DNA of 64,000 nt, taken from positions 3,100,001 to 3,164,000 of the forward strand of contig JAJNNX010000001.1 in the NCBI GenBank assembly GCA_023159155.1, read 5' to 3'. Numbering within the stretch: position 1 is the stretch's first letter; each line of letters starts with the position of its first letter. The DNA comes from Ustulina deusta (Eukaryota > Ascomycota > Sordariomycetes > Xylariales > Xylariaceae). Positions 11,711 to 23,903 of the stretch are shown here, piece by piece. The notes under the pieces were generated by a model. The model was not told the DNA's origin and did no database searches. It saw only the letters and a list, made by a program, of their open reading frames with translations. The translations under genes were made by a program, and so were the position numbers.

Positions 11711-13010
11711 TCAGCATGAGACACCACCTCCAGACGGCACATTGAGGCAGCTTGTGCTCTTCTTGCCACCAGTGACATTAACGCCGGACCAACTCCAGTC
11801 ACTACAACTACCCACGCCACACTCGATATAGACATCCAGAGCGTCACTCCCAACAGTGCCCGTGACATTTTGCAGCACAAAGCCGGTAACGGTGACACCG
11901 TTTGTCGGCTCGCCATCGTCGCCGTTATAGGACTGGCTGACGATCACGCCGTAGTCGGAATAGTCGGCGTCGACGCCAGCACCGTCGAGGAAGATGTTTC
12001 GATAGGTAATATTCTCGACGGTTCCCGTGGCACCCGAGATGGTCTTAATACGCACGGATTGTTGGGATTTCTGAACTGTGCTGTCGGCGAACGTCACGTT
12101 GGACACTACGTTGACGGTCTGGCCTCCGATGGACCCGATCGACAATCCGTGCCCCCCTGAGCAGAACCCAGAGCCAAAATAGATGTTCTTTCCGCTGTTG
12201 ACGGCGACGCAATCGTCTTGGTTCCAGACTTCGGCCCCGATGATAGTCACGCCATCGGCGTTGTTGACTGTTTCGTGGAAATTAAATATTGATCAAATAT
12301 ATCTCCTATGTTATCTCTCCCGGAAGCAAAATAAAAAGGAAAAGAAGGAAAAGAAGCCCTCGATGGTAGATAGATGATCAGGAGAAAAACTTACTATTGA
12401 ACGCGTCTGTGTTCTTCCCCAAAGCCTCACCATCCCGATCATCGACCGTGACGTCCTTCACAGTGAGGTTATAGACATAATTCAAACTAAAGCTATTCTT
12501 GGGCGCGTTCTTAATCGTGATGCCTTCAAGAACAGAGTCATTAAGGTGGTTGGCCTTGAAGAATTTAGGCTTGGTCACACCGCCGCTCCCGCCCTGCCCA
12601 TCCCAGTAGAGCGCGCCCTGTCCGTCGAGCACGCTGCCCTCGGCCCCCAGGACCGTGATGCTGTTCCCGCTGACGGAGAACAAAGAACCCCCCCACTCAG
12701 CGTACCCGAACGTCGTCGTCCCCTCGAAGACTACCGTCGTCCCGTCGTTCAAGTTCTCCAGGTTCAGCGTTTCCCCGCCGGGCACCTGCAGTGACGATAG
12801 AACGATCGTCGAGCATGATGCTTTGCTGACGCTTGCCAATGAGTAGCCTGACGATCCGCTGAATGTGCATGAGTTCGCAAGGGGAGCAACCGCGTCCTCG
12901 AGGTGTGGTGCCGATGTCACCATAGGGGCTGGTGTTCCTATGACGCCGTTGGCGAATAACAGGGGGGAGAGGGCGGCTACCGCCATAGCTCTCATAAGAG
13001 GGTGGTGCAT
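11711..13010 (-). CDS. Secreted endopolygalacturonase, GH28
   Basis: Inverting glycoside hydrolase that cuts the homogalacturonan backbone of pectin in plant cell walls. Exons 13010-12395 and 12267-11711 join to 390 residues, a normal size for a fungal endo-PG. The ATG at 13010 gives a signal peptide (hydrophobic [16 protein letters not shown]). All four GH28 hallmark motifs are present: NTDAFN (Asp202), [10 protein letters not shown] (Asp223, Asp224), [10 protein letters not shown] (His245) and VRIKT (Arg278, Lys280). The intron falls between NTDAFN and [13 protein letters not shown] and has a GTAAGT donor and CAG acceptor. N-glycosylation sequons occur (NDS, NLT, NVT). Regulation is not visible; the family is usually pectin-induced and glucose-repressed. 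The motif set supports an active enzyme; endo rather than exo mode is inferred from the short loops and length. Confidence 0.94.
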
Positions 13011-14199
13011 CGTAAACAATGTGATCTTCTATCTACGAGTTCTGTAAGATAGATTACGATTGCAAAGGCTAGAGTAGAGACATCGGGACACAACAAAGCG
13101 GCAGGAAGAGACCCTGACTCTTGCCCATGTAAAAAGAAAGAGATATATGAGCATCGTTATACATTGGGTATACTTTAGCAGAGTTGTAAATGCTGAAATC
13201 CTCGACTGATTGGTGGAACTCAACCAGACATGTATCGCCCCTGTCTCTGCACTTCTCATTCTCCATACGTTCCGTTATAGGCATCTCACACTTCCGTCTC
13301 TCGTGCGTGTAACCGGCTGTTTCTATGATCACTCCGGTGACGACGAAGTGGTCGGTAAAATTTTAAGCGACACTGCGAGTTAGGTACAGTTCTGTAACTA
13401 TTTCAACCGGTTTACGACATGTGTGCGCTTCAGTAATAATAGATGCCTACCTAGGTAGGTAAGGAAGACGAGAAACGGAGCGTTAGGTTGATTGGTGGAA
13501 AGCTTTCGATTTTACTACGAAACGTTATATCTCCAGTTTTTTCCCCCCCAAAGGGCCGATGTGCCTGTACCGAGATCGAAGCGGGCCATGCCTTGGATAA
13601 TCGAGGAATAATATTACCTATGGCAACAAATTGATTACATTCTCAACCTAAATTGTTAAGCTGAGGTAGTGAATCTTCAAGGATGCCTTATCCATCTCTA
13701 CAGGCGGCTATTTGCTTGGCTGAGCCGTGGTGACCAAAACAAACAGATTGAGGCATTTTCGTTTCTTTGTGACGAACAACATCCGCCGCAATGGTGTTCA
13801 CATGCGACAATATCGTGGAATTCTTGTTGATTACGACGTTGGTTTTCGAGCAGAAGATGATGGTTATATCCGCTACAGATGACGCAAGGGGCAGCAAGCA
13901 GAATTGCTCCTAGAGACTTGATCAAGCTGCGCATGAAATATGCGCTGGCAGGTACTCGAGCCCTTAGCGACAACGAAGACGGAATGCATTCCTAGCAGGG
14001 TTGCGAGATTTAATGAAGTTTCTGTCTGGCCAAACAGCTAATTTGGATTGTGGCTGGGACGCTGACATCATGGATTTTAGATTTCGGGCTAGACCTGCCA
14101 GTCTCAGATTGGATATCTCTAGATGACACATCACTTAACGACGGCGTCAAGCGTTGCCATTTATTTATTCTTCACGTAACGCGTTAAAGAGCGAAAATC
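13011..14199. other. Divergent intergenic region, PG and photolyase promoters
   Basis: About 1.2 kb between the start codons of the polygalacturonase (minus) and photolyase (plus) genes, so it should hold both promoters. It contains CCTACCTAGGTAGG at 13446-13459, one of the recurring intergenic palindromes. Open frames at 13688-13973 show no conserved features. Confidence 0.6.
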
Positions 14200-16165
14200 A
14201 TGGCCATGGCGAAGCCAAGGGTGATCTACTGGTTCCGAACTGATCTTCGTCTCCATGACTCGCCGGCACTGAAAGCAGCCATCGACCTAGAACCTGAAGT
14301 GCTTTGGCCTATCTTTACATGGGACCCTCACTATGTTTACCATGTCAAGGCCAGCCCAAACAGATGGCAATATATGTAGGTCGATATCGCCCATGCCTCT
14401 AGAGATGGGTGTGTGTACTGATCGCACCTCAAGACTCGATTGCCAGCAAGATCTTTCAGCTTCAATTCAGAAGCTCAACCCAAAGTCTAAGCTCTTCGTG
14501 ATTCGGGAGGCCCCGCAGACTCTATTCCCGAAGTTGTTTGTTACTTGGAAAGTCACACATCTTGTGTTTGAGAGAGACACCGATGTCTACGCACGTGAAA
14601 GAGACAAGCTGGTCACTGATGCGGCTAAAAAGGCTGGGGTCGAAGTCATAACGCGTTACGGTAGAACGCTTTGGGATAGCGACATGGTTGTCGCGAAGAA
14701 TGGAGGCAAACCCACGATGTCTATTACCCAGCTCCAAGCTGCTGGTCATAAAGTCGGGGAGATCCCGAGGCCAATCTCTGCACCGGATCATCTGCCAGAC
14801 CCCGGGGAGATGCCGGTTGACTTCGGCCGAGATCAAGTTCCAAAAACAGTTGATCTAAATGCTTGCCACCGAAGCACGCCAGACAAGACTTATAACAGCA
14901 TCGCCGGTCCCAAGGGCGACTTCGCTATTGAGACGCTAGAGGAACTCGGCTTCCCCGCAGCTACTACGCCGCACCGAGGTGGTGAAACTTTGGCACTTAA
15001 GCAGCTTGACAATATCATGGCAGATGAGAACTACGCGGCTACTTTTAGGAAGCCTAAGACCAGCCCAGCGGCGATTGAGCCATCTACCACTCTTCTCTCA
15101 CCTCACTTGCACTTCGGCTCTCTTTCTCCTCGGCTCTTTTACTGGCGTGCCCGTGAGGTGGTTGAGAAGTATGGCAAGGGGGCTTCGACACCCCCTGAAA
15201 GTCTGACGGGCCAGCTCTTATTTCGCGACATGTACTTTGCGGCACAGGCAGCGATAGGATCACCGTACATGCAAACGCTGAATAACGGCTACGTGCGGTT
15301 TATTCCCTGGCATTTACCATCGAAGTACGAGGATACGGAGACAGGTACCATGGCTATTAGCGGCAAGTATCACGTTGACTCGCCGCAAGCCGACAAGTGG
15401 TTTAGACGGTGGAAAGCCGGGGTTACGGGATTCCCCTTTGTGGACGCACTGATGCGCCAGCTTCGTATCGAGGGATGGATCCATCATCTGGGCCGCCATA
15501 TGGTGGCTTGTTTCCTGACGAGGGGTGGCTGTTACGTGCACTGGGAGCGAGGCGCCGACGTGTTCGAAGAACTACTTATCGATCACGAGCCTGCTTCTAA
15601 TGCGGGCAACTGGCAATGGCTGAGCTGCACCGCCTTCTTTTCGCAGTATTTCCGCTGTTACAGTCCGGTGGCATTCGGGCAGAAGTGGGACAAGGACGGC
15701 GACTTCATTCGAAAATGGGTGCCAGAATTAAAACGTCTTGACGCGAAGTACATCTACGAGCCGTGGAAGGCGACTCAGGCAGCGCTCGGTAAAGCTGAAG
15801 TAAGAGTCGAAGGGGATGGCTTGAGTAACGACGGGAAGGAGGGCATATATCCAGAGGCCATGTTTGATTTCAAGCAGAGGAGAAGCGTTTGCATCTCTGC
15901 AATGAAACGGGCTTTTTCGATTGGTCTTCGTGGAAACGATGAAGCAGTAAAGGACGGCACGTGGAGAGAGCTGTTTGAGAAAGCAGGGGAGACCGAGATG
16001 GAAGGAATGGAAGGCTCTGATGATGAGGGAGAATACGCAGATGATGCCGATCACGAGTCACATCACACCTTGAAGGGTCGCAAGGGTGGCAAGCACACGA
16101 GGAGCAAGAGCAGTGCTGTCAAAGAAGGACCGATGGACCGGCACGTGAAAAAGGTGAAGACTTAA
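14200..16165 (+). CDS. (6-4)-type photolyase / animal-type cryptochrome
   Basis: FAD flavoprotein of the cryptochrome/photolyase family, predicted to repair UV (6-4) photoproducts with blue light or to act as a light sensor. Exons 14200-14375 and 14434-16165 are joined across a 58-nt intron that also reads as open sequence, giving 635 residues. The N-terminal alpha/beta antenna domain starts VIYWFRTDLRLHD; splicing yields RWQYILDCQQDLSASI as in homologues. The FAD-binding region contains GWIHHLGRHMVACFLTRG, in which the two histidines typical of (6-4) enzymes are His410 and His414, then NWQWLSCTAFFSQYFRCYSP. The C-terminal ~80 residues are an added acidic then Lys/Arg-rich tail ending HVKKVKT, possibly a nuclear signal. 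The family call is firm; repair versus signalling cannot be told from sequence. Confidence 0.92.
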
Positions 16166-16868
16166 GCCTCCCTCCGTACTACCTAGGTGCCTATACCTGT
16201 CTCTGTACCTACCTTATGTACCTACCTAGGTAATGTCTTCTTTCCCTCGCACACATCTCTTAGCTGGGAGGAGTAGACAGAGCGGCCGATTTGTTCCATT
16301 TCGGAAGAAATAGGTGGCGATTTCTACCTTGAGCACCTAGGTAGCTGGGCACTTCCTCCGGCTACCTGCCTAGATATCTGGGTAACCCGTGGCTTCACGA
16401 TGCCCCAATTCATGCTTATATCATGCCCAGCTATCCTCGTAGGCAACCCGCTCATGCATTTCTTATTCCACCAACCACAGATATCTTACGGTCACGAGCT
16501 TCAACAACCAGAGGGTCGGATGATTGTAAATACATATTGGGGGTTATTTTCTAATCGACATTGTTTTTATGAAGCCCCATGGACGCGGACCGCCAAGTCC
16601 CTCACAACTCCAGATTCTCTTCTAGTGGCTACAAACACTGTTCCAATCAAACGTAAGTGCGATCATTTGATCGGTGATGAGAAACTTGATAGTGGTGCCC
16701 ACCAAGCGTCGACATGCAACTATTGATTCTTGTGTATTTTTGGTCATTCTTTTCCTTCCTTTAAGATGTACGACAACGTCTAGTGACCGCTTATTTGCAC
16801 ACGACTGACCAGACACGAGTAGATTCTTGAGAAATCTCACTTTAACTTCTTATCTGTACCTCCGTGCA
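16166..16868. other. Intergenic region rich in TACCTA/TAGGTA words
   Basis: At 16180-16235 the words CCTAGG, TACCTA and TAGGTA occur repeatedly just after the photolyase stop, with another group near 16335-16360. A 108-codon frame at 16400-16726 shows no domain and is not called. Confidence 0.6.
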
Positions 16869-17573
16869 ATGATACAGCACAAGTCAACTACGGATGCTCC
16901 CGGAGCGACGGTATCAATGGATATTGCGACCCGACAGATGTCCACCGCAAGCTTCGACCTACGGCCCGCAAGCGACATCGAGATTCTGGGAATCGCCACT
17001 GCGACTTGTCTTCTTGCATTATTTCTTTGCTATATGCTATATACCGGGCTGCGGATGTTGTCGTATGCCTCCTTTGCCGTGAAGACGTCCTGGAAAAGAG
17101 GGGAAACACCACGATCAGTGTGTGAATGGTCCGCCACTCATAGCCAGCCACGGGCTAGCTATGACGGGCAACAAGAGGATTCTAGAACACCGTATTTTGC
17201 AAATTCGGCTCGTAATACACGAATGAAGACACCGTGGGGAAAGCCCGTCATCATGAAACAATACTACCACACCCAGATTCCGGCTCGACGCAAGCCATTG
17301 TCGCGTAAACCGCTGCCAATGTCAAACTCCATGATAAGCTCTATTAGATGGAAAGATACGACATTAGACATGGAAGAAGGCTGGAGCTTAAGATCCGATG
17401 CAACTGCTTCCGTTGCTGACAAGTATGACGACGCTACCCGTCCCAATGAAACGACCTCATACAGGGAGTCAAAAGTGAAGGAGAACGGAGGCTATTCTGA
17501 CAGATCTTTTTTACACTCCTACACCGCGTCGCTAGGACGGGTGGATGTGGACTTTGCCAACATGGGACGATGA
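16869..17573 (+). CDS. Hypothetical single-pass membrane protein
   Basis: I do not recognise this gene. The open frame gives 234 residues from the ATG at 16869; the next in-frame ATG at 16917 would give 218. One clear membrane segment lies at about residues 38-62 (GIATATCLLALFLCYMLYTG). It is followed by a long polar, probably disordered part rich in Ser, Arg, Lys and Pro, with basic clusters such as RRKPLSRKPLP. The short Ser/Thr-rich N-terminus and basic residues after the membrane segment suggest N-out, C-in topology. Its stop codon overlaps the start of a second open frame (ATGA at 17570-17573), so the true 3' end may lie downstream through an unrecognised intron or a frameshift. Codon use looks coding. 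No homologue is known to me. Confidence 0.5.
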   Translation: MIQHKSTTDAPGATVSMDIATRQMSTASFDLRPASDIEILGIATATCLLALFLCYMLYTGLRMLSYASFAVKTSWKRGETPRSVCEWSATHSQPRASYDGQQEDSRTPYFANSARNTRMKTPWGKPVIMKQYYHTQIPARRKPLSRKPLPMSNSMISSIRWKDTTLDMEEGWSLRSDATASVADKYDDATRPNETTSYRESKVKENGGYSDRSFLHSYTASLGRVDVDFANMGR

Positions 17574-17878
17574 GATGGACGGGATGGATGGGAAGGGTGT
17601 TTCGTATGGTGGTGAAGTGGCACTGGAACTCAAGAGCATTTGCGGCTTCATCAGAACTACCAGAGTTCTTGAATAAGGGAACAAGGAGGCACATGGCACG
17701 CGAGGATTTCCTAGAACTAGCTGGTTACCCTAGTATCTTAGATAGTCGCGGCTCTAGACCGCACTGCTTACGGGAAAGTCGTGAAGAGTGGCTTTCCTTC
17801 ATCGGCTGTTCCGACTATGACACAATTGAGCAAGGCTCATCCGAATGCGACTTAGAAAAAGAGAAAATAGACGACTAA
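17570..17878 (+). CDS. Small open frame overlapping the membrane-protein gene (may be its 3' part)
   Basis: A 102-residue frame begins with an ATG that shares ATGA with the stop of the preceding frame. It ends in an acidic tail (ECDLEKEKIDD) and contains EDFLELAGYPSILDS. Fungi rarely translate such overlaps separately, so a missed intron, sequencing frameshift or chance frame are all possible. A third frame also stays open for about 30 codons past the overlap (EMDGMDGKGVSYGGEVALEL). No function is recognised. Confidence 0.25.
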   Translation: MRWTGWMGRVFRMVVKWHWNSRAFAASSELPEFLNKGTRRHMAREDFLELAGYPSILDSRGSRPHCLRESREEWLSFIGCSDYDTIEQGSSECDLEKEKIDD

Positions 17879-18385
17879 GAGCATAATTTCAAATTCTACT
17901 TGCACATCAACACATTTTTGAGGAGAGAACATCCATTTGTTATGCTATCTGACACTCACAGTATAAGTGAAGTTCCTGAGATGGTATACCTAATTTATCT
18001 CCTCACCCAATGGAAGATTGACCCTATCACGCCTATGTCTATTTTGATATAACCTTGTCTTATCTATCGAATATTGATGCTGCTGTTGTACAGATGTACA
18101 TAAAAGATGATGTTGCCTTAGTTCTAACATTCGCTCTCGCTCGTCTCATTCCCCAGAGTCTATTTGCCTGCCAAGTTGTACAAGACCGTTTTTCATATCC
18201 TGTTACACCCTTCATAACCGTACGGGCCAGCTCTACATGCATGTACTTCCTCCTCGTCTCTGGGAGTGTGGGGTGCTATATTTCGTGACTCGGGTGGATG
18301 TTGGGTCGTTTGGCAGAGCTGGCGGGAAGAGTTTAACGAGAGCTGGTGTACGGGCGCAGAGTTGCTCGAGAGCTGCGAAAAGAAT
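17879..18385. other. Intergenic region downstream of MIC10
   Basis: AT-rich 0.5 kb between the convergent ends of the hypothetical locus and MIC10. No gene was recognised. Confidence 0.6.
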
Positions 18386-18851
18386 CTATGATGTCTTCTT
18401 GAGGTTCCGCGACGCTTGCTTCAAGCTCCAGTTGCACTCCTCGTATGCGCGACCGGCACCAAAGCCTACGCCCACGAAGGCGGGCCATGCGCGCCGCCGA
18501 AACAGCAATACGGAAAAGACGACGCCAAACCCAAGACCGAGAGAGGATTTAATGAGCATGTTCGAGATGCAACGGTCCCACTGCCAGGATATCAATCATT
18601 AGCCTCCAACTCGCCTGTGAACGCTGGCTAAGCATGGGTTGTTGATGCGGTAATTAAATTTTCGTGATGCGTTCTGCAGCGTCTCCTCTCCTGGCCCTCC
18701 TTCGTCTGGCGGCGGCCGTGGATGACTCGTGTGGAACGATCCGAGGTGAGTTATGGAATGCGATATCTGGGCCTACCTTCTCGTTTAGCAGCGCTTCGCT
18801 CACGGGTCGGGAGACTGCGCTTGAGGGCGCGGGAGTTGTTGTCTCGGGCAT
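18386..18851 (-). CDS. MIC10: MICOS complex subunit Mic10
   Basis: Small inner-membrane protein that oligomerises to bend the membrane at mitochondrial crista junctions, as the core of MICOS. Exons 18851-18777 and 18580-18386 join to 89 residues, close to the usual ~90-100. The N-terminus MPETTTPAPSSAVSRPVSEA is short and polar. Intron 1 (GTAGGC donor, CAG acceptor) falls exactly between LLNEK and WDRCISNML, giving the family's KWD junction. Two membrane segments carry the glycine-rich motifs needed for oligomerisation: SLGLGFGVVFSVLLF and FVGVGFGAGRAYEEC, separated by the basic loop RRRAWP. The start codon lies 469 bp from the divergent URB2 start. The family is recognised with high confidence; the last ~15 residues are less conserved. 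Confidence 0.93.
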
Positions 18852-19320
18852 TCTGGGCAATCTGTGTCGAAGTGAACTTGAACGTTAACAAACCGAGCCA
18901 ATTAAGTTGGTGAGAGCTTCGGGTCGAGTTGCGCGTACCTGGTGGGTATCGGTTGGGCTGGGTAAATGGTGGTGGTGGTTATCTGAGGGTTTCTAATGGC
19001 TCCCAGATGGTGACGTTTATTTCGGCACCGGTATCGACGAAGTCGGGGTCCAACGAAATGTGACCAGAGCTCTCATGCAAGCTTGAGCCTGGCTTGCTTG
19101 GGACCCGAAAGGCGGTGGAATGTTGTACCTTTGTACTATGAGGTGCTATCTTATCGCATGCTTAGTGGAGGACGGCAGTATTTTTTTTTGGAGGGGAGCT
19201 TTGAGAGCTATCTACCTGTCTATCTAGAAAAAAAGTTCTGGTCCCCGAGACCTAGCGCAATACAGCTACAGCCAGCTTTGCACCAGTGCCTTGCGATGCC
19301 AATTCACTGCGGGCTTTGCA
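18852..19320. promoter_or_regulatory. Divergent promoter region, MIC10 / URB2
   Basis: 469 bp between two start codons pointing away from each other, both housekeeping genes. It must contain both promoters and 5' leaders. No specific factor site is claimed. Confidence 0.5.
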
Positions 19321-22300
19321 ATGGAAGCTATGGATGTGGATGAAGGCGGGCCGGTAAGGTGTCCTCTCAATTAATTCATTTCACATGCTTTCAAAGTTGT
19401 TTATATCGAAGCCATACTAATAAACGCCCTGCAGTCCCAGCAATTAGCACTTATACGGGCTGTTAGGACTCTCGACGAAGACAGCTCCGCGGCCTTGCCC
19501 GAAAAAATCCACAAGCTCTGGCTTCTACTCACCGCGGCTAAACATACGCGATTACATGGCGTCGAAGAAAGTATCCTACGATGGCTGCTCAAGCAGATGA
19601 GCGGTAACACCGAGAGCGCCGAGCATGTCCGACGATACCCTCTCACCTGGACAATCCTCGCTCACGTTTTCCCCAAGATCCCCGCGCAATCTCTGGGTAG
19701 GTCCCTGGCGTATCTCCGGTTTGTGCCGATCCTCAACAAGACCTTGGGTGACATCACCAAGCAGGAGAGCCATGTCAGCATCCATGGGGCCGAAGAAGCC
19801 GCCACGACGGTGAAGAAGAGGAAGAGGGGGGCGGATTGGCCTGCCACACTTGCAGATCTTCGTACCTCTCTAGGATGTCTTAGGACGGCTTCGGAGGTCT
19901 TTGAAGCCTTGGCCATTCTGCTAGAGCAGGGCACTGCTCAGTCTGGAGCGGTTACCTCAGAGAAAAGAGTGGGCGCCGAGCACGTCAAGTCTCTTTTCTC
20001 ATCCTCTGGCGATGAGACTAGGGATATAACAGCGAGGCTTCTGTTGATATGCGACGACTGGCTGTGTATTGCCGATGAGGGGCTCGTAAAAGGCCCGCAG
20101 TCTTGGGTTGATACTGTGACTACCATCTGGAACTTACGACTCCACAGCAAGGAAGACAGCCTCGAATTTGCGAGACATATTTATGAACGGGCCTCTCTTA
20201 TGCTAGCCAGATTCGAAGGTGGCTGTTCTGCCCAACTTTCAAATCGCGTCCACAACACTTGCCGTGAGATATGGATGCCACAACTTCGGAGATTCCTGAG
20301 CACATACTTCATTCGTCCCGCAAGGCAGCGCTTTGCTACGGATAAGAATGTAGATATGCTGAAGCTGGCGTTAGAAATCGCTCAGAAGGACATTGTTGCA
20401 TCAGCTACAGTCATGTGGAGTATAGCAGCCAGAATTCCTCGGGACGCTGGCGACCCGAGGTCTAAGATCGAACACGATGCATGGGCCGAGAAGATTTTCC
20501 AAGTAGTGGTAGATGGCTTGCAGCCTCTGATCCGCCGAAAGAAGAATGAGGTACTCTCTCGACTTTTAGACATTGCCTTACAGACCCGATCAATCCCTGA
20601 TACCGAAACTCTTCGCGCATTATACCAGGAACATGCACTTGATGGACCTGAAACGGATTGGATGTTGCTATCAAAGATACTCGCTTGCGATGCGGATGTG
20701 TTTCTGGTTCCTCAAGACCACGAAACCATTTTCGACAACGTGAGTCGGGCTTCGAATGAGGATGCTGAGATAAAGGATGAAGTCGTCGTTCATGTTATTA
20801 TTCCTCTACAAACCGCATTTTCCAACACGCGAGACCTGACAGGATTCATTACTCAATGGCTCCAGAGCCTATGTGCAGCTGAATCCGTAGAGCAGTCCAT
20901 ATGGTTTGACCCGAGAATTCGAGAGCATTTAACAACCGTTGTACAGACCTCCTTCTCGAGTACCCAGCTTTTACGACTGCTGGAAGGATTAGAGTCAATA
21001 CCCAGCAAGGCCGGGGAGCTTCTGGTTGTCCTCGATGGCATTTGTGCCGGGCTCACCGACGACAATACTATCGCAAACGTTGATCCAAAGATAATCTCTA
21101 TGATGGATCAGAAATGGGAAGATTTCCCCCCAGAAATCCTTGCGTTGAGATGGCGGGTTTTCGGCTGCCTGGCCTCGTGGAGAGGGTCGAACGAGTGCAA
21201 CAAGCTTTGGAAAAAGGTCAAACCAGACTTAAAGCCAATTCTCAAGAAAAAACACTTAACCGCTGCTGAGACCTTTGAAGCATTCTCTTGTTGCTACAAA
21301 ATTTGTCTTTCTAATCATATTGGAGGCAAATACGAAGAAGATCTCACCAAGTTAATTTGCACAATGCTAGGAAGGCTAGTCTCATCAGTTAATACCGAAT
21401 CTGATCTCCAACTGCTGAGGCCTTACACGGATTTGGTGTTTAACCACCTGCCTAGACTCAGCGAACAGCCAAAGCAAGAAGTCAATACCTTAACCGATCA
21501 GATCGTGAAACTTTTTTGGCGTGTGAGCCACACGCTTCCGCTATTGTCAAATGAGCAACACCTAGAGCATGTACGGTCGTTAATCCATAATTATGATATG
21601 GCTGACGAGGAGCCAATGATGGATGCCTTGATAGCGCCATTTTTGGACGCGCTGGATAACCCAGAAGACCAATGTGGGTGGACACAACCGCAAAGTTTAA
21701 AATTGCTTTCGATACTGTTGGAATTCCCAACTGAAAGCTGGACAAGAGGCCGCCGGAGGCGGGTGATGGGTTCATGGAAGAAACAAAAATCTGCCATTAA
21801 TCCTTGTGCAGCTAATGACCCGAAATATGCTGTCACTGTTCTACGGTTACTTGTAAAGATCATGCAGCAACCGACTTTCTATGAGGTGTGTCTCAGCCGC
21901 TATCGCTCAGTTTATACTACTCAGTCTCCCTCTTTTTTTCATCTTGTGATAATCTTACTAATGCCTTGTGTAGAACATGGAATTCGGTGATTTAGTTGAT
22001 GTTTGGTCTAGCATGACAACTAGCAACGCTACTCTCTTATCTTTAGTTGAGAGATTTGCGGACACTACAATCAGGTGAATGGCTGAATTCGAGCACGTCT
22101 TTTTTCTAAGGGCTAACCGTCATTAGACAAATCCTCACGAACACGAACGAACTTTCACAATCTTACCTGCTCAATGCGTCTCAGTATGCTAAGAGCCTTA
22201 AACCTGGAAAGCACTCAGCAGCCCGCACTCAAATCCACCTTTTGAAAAGCTTAGTGACTGCGCTCTCTGGCTACAGATCTTCTGATGGCTCTTTAGAGCG

Positions 22301-23687
22301 TCTCGGTATAGATCCTACTATCTTTAGGCAGAAGCTTGTTGAATTGGTTGAACAGGCACTTAGCGACTTTGCCTTAGAGGCTAATGAGTCTCCGATGGCT
22401 CCGCTAAGTGATGAGAAGCTCAATTTTCTGTCAGCCGTTCTAGATGCAGCACAAGTCATCGGTAACGATTCTGTCTCTCAAATAAAGATTGAGCTATCGG
22501 GTGACACACTCACTCGGCTAGAGAGAGCTGGTGACGCTATGGTGTCCAGAGATGCGGCTATTGTATGGAAATTGAGGACATTCCTCATGAATAAAAGCGC
22601 AAGTCGCTACACTCCAGAGTCTCTCTGCGCAATTTTGGACGAATGCGGTCATGGAGTTGAAGAGGAGTTGATACATGGCTTCGTAGATGCTTACGTTCAA
22701 GGGAAGAGCCAGTTTGTTCGAGACCAATTATTTAGTGAGTTGATAGGTCGTGAGACACCCGTCGAGAGCTCCATCGGATCTTTGTTAGCTGCGCGAAGAT
22801 TGCTTGAGCTTCATCAAGGTACGTTAGTTACGAATCTATGGCGATACACAACAACATCTAATACAAAATATCTAGGGCGAAATGTCGATGATACATCAGC
22901 TAGCGTACAAGGGAGCCTAGACTTGGCTCAAGTACAAGAGCACTTTACTTCACATCTAGGCCAAGCTAGATCTCTCCTTCACTTCAAACATATATCAGAA
23001 ATCATGCTATTCCTCCTCGATAAACACGCCAACGCAATGACACAGTACAACATCGAAGCGACATTAACAAGTGTAGCCGAAGTATGTTCTGCACACGGTC
23101 CCGAGATCCAAGGATCTAAAGCTGCGGGCGAAATCTTCGCCGCTTTGTTCAAGCTCGTAGCGCTCATAATCAAACGACATCGTCTCCGTCTCAGCGGCCA
23201 TTTCCACATCTTACTCACGAGCCTACGCGCGCTCTTAACCGTCCTCCTCGCGGACCCTAGCCCGTCGATATCGGGCCGTCGTTCCGCGCAGTCTCGTCAC
23301 CCGCCCTGGCTGCTTACGCGTCTCCAGCCGCGCCACGCAGAACGGTTCGCCCGACTGCTGACACTAGTGTGCGAGCCGAGCGCTGCTTCCGTAGCCCGGT
23401 CCCGGTCCCGGGCCCGGTCCGAGCTGGACTCGGCCACGGACGCCGCGAAGCGCGCCGCTGGCCAATACATGTATCTCGTGCTCGAGGTGTACATCAAGCT
23501 GCAGCTCGAGGTCGAGGTGTCGCGGGACATGCGCAAGGCGCTCGAAGTCGGCGTCTTCTCCGTTCTCGATATCACCAGCGAAGGCTGCAGGAAGGCGCTC
23601 AACGAGAGTCTGGATGCGAGCGGACGTGCCGTGTTCAGGGCGTTATTCGCCGAGTACCGCAAGTTTGGGAAGTGGAAGGGCGTTTGA
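19321..23687 (+). CDS. URB2: Urb2/Npa2 family nucleolar pre-rRNA processing protein
   Basis: Nucleolar protein required for early 60S ribosome assembly and 27S pre-rRNA processing, working with Npa1 and Dbp6 in yeast. Exons 19321-19353, 19435-21885, 21974-22074 and 22127-23687 join in frame to 1381 residues, near the family's usual 1200-1400. The sequence is largely helical with no enzymatic motif. The Urb2/Npa2 domain forms the C-terminal ~250 residues, ending RAVFRALFAEYRKFGKWKGV, the conserved terminus of the family. An 11-codon first exon (MEAMDVDEGGP) precedes intron 1; Met4 could also start it. The last ~450 nt are clearly more GC-rich than the preceding exon and encode an Arg/Ser run from CCCGGT-type direct repeats (about 23394-23420). 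It converges on NRDE2 with 216 bp between stops. Confidence 0.86.
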
Positions 23688-23721
23688 TAAACTTTACGTC
23701 TGGGTTTATAGAAGGGTTATT

Positions 23722-23742
23722 TATATATATGTGTGTGTGTGT
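23722..23742. repeat. TA/TG dinucleotide tract
   Basis: Alternating TATATATATGTGTGTGTGTG just after the URB2 stop, in the convergent spacer before NRDE2. Confidence 0.8.
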
Positions 23743-23903
23743 AAATGTCAACGACGAATTGATAATCCGGTATTTGTCTATGTACGAAGCCCCTCGAGAA
23801 ACTGTCGGAAACCGAGACTTAAGGCTCTACGATACGTATACCTAACGCAACAGGACGATAGATCGTATCTAACCTAGCTGTGATGCTTGAATTCCTATCT
23901 GGC

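Noticed and set aside
14376..14433. Continuous open frame through the photolyase intron
   Set aside because: Starting at 14333 would lose the conserved VIYWFRTDLRLHD N-terminus; the 58-nt intron has good splice sites and its removal gives the family sequence RWQYILDCQ.
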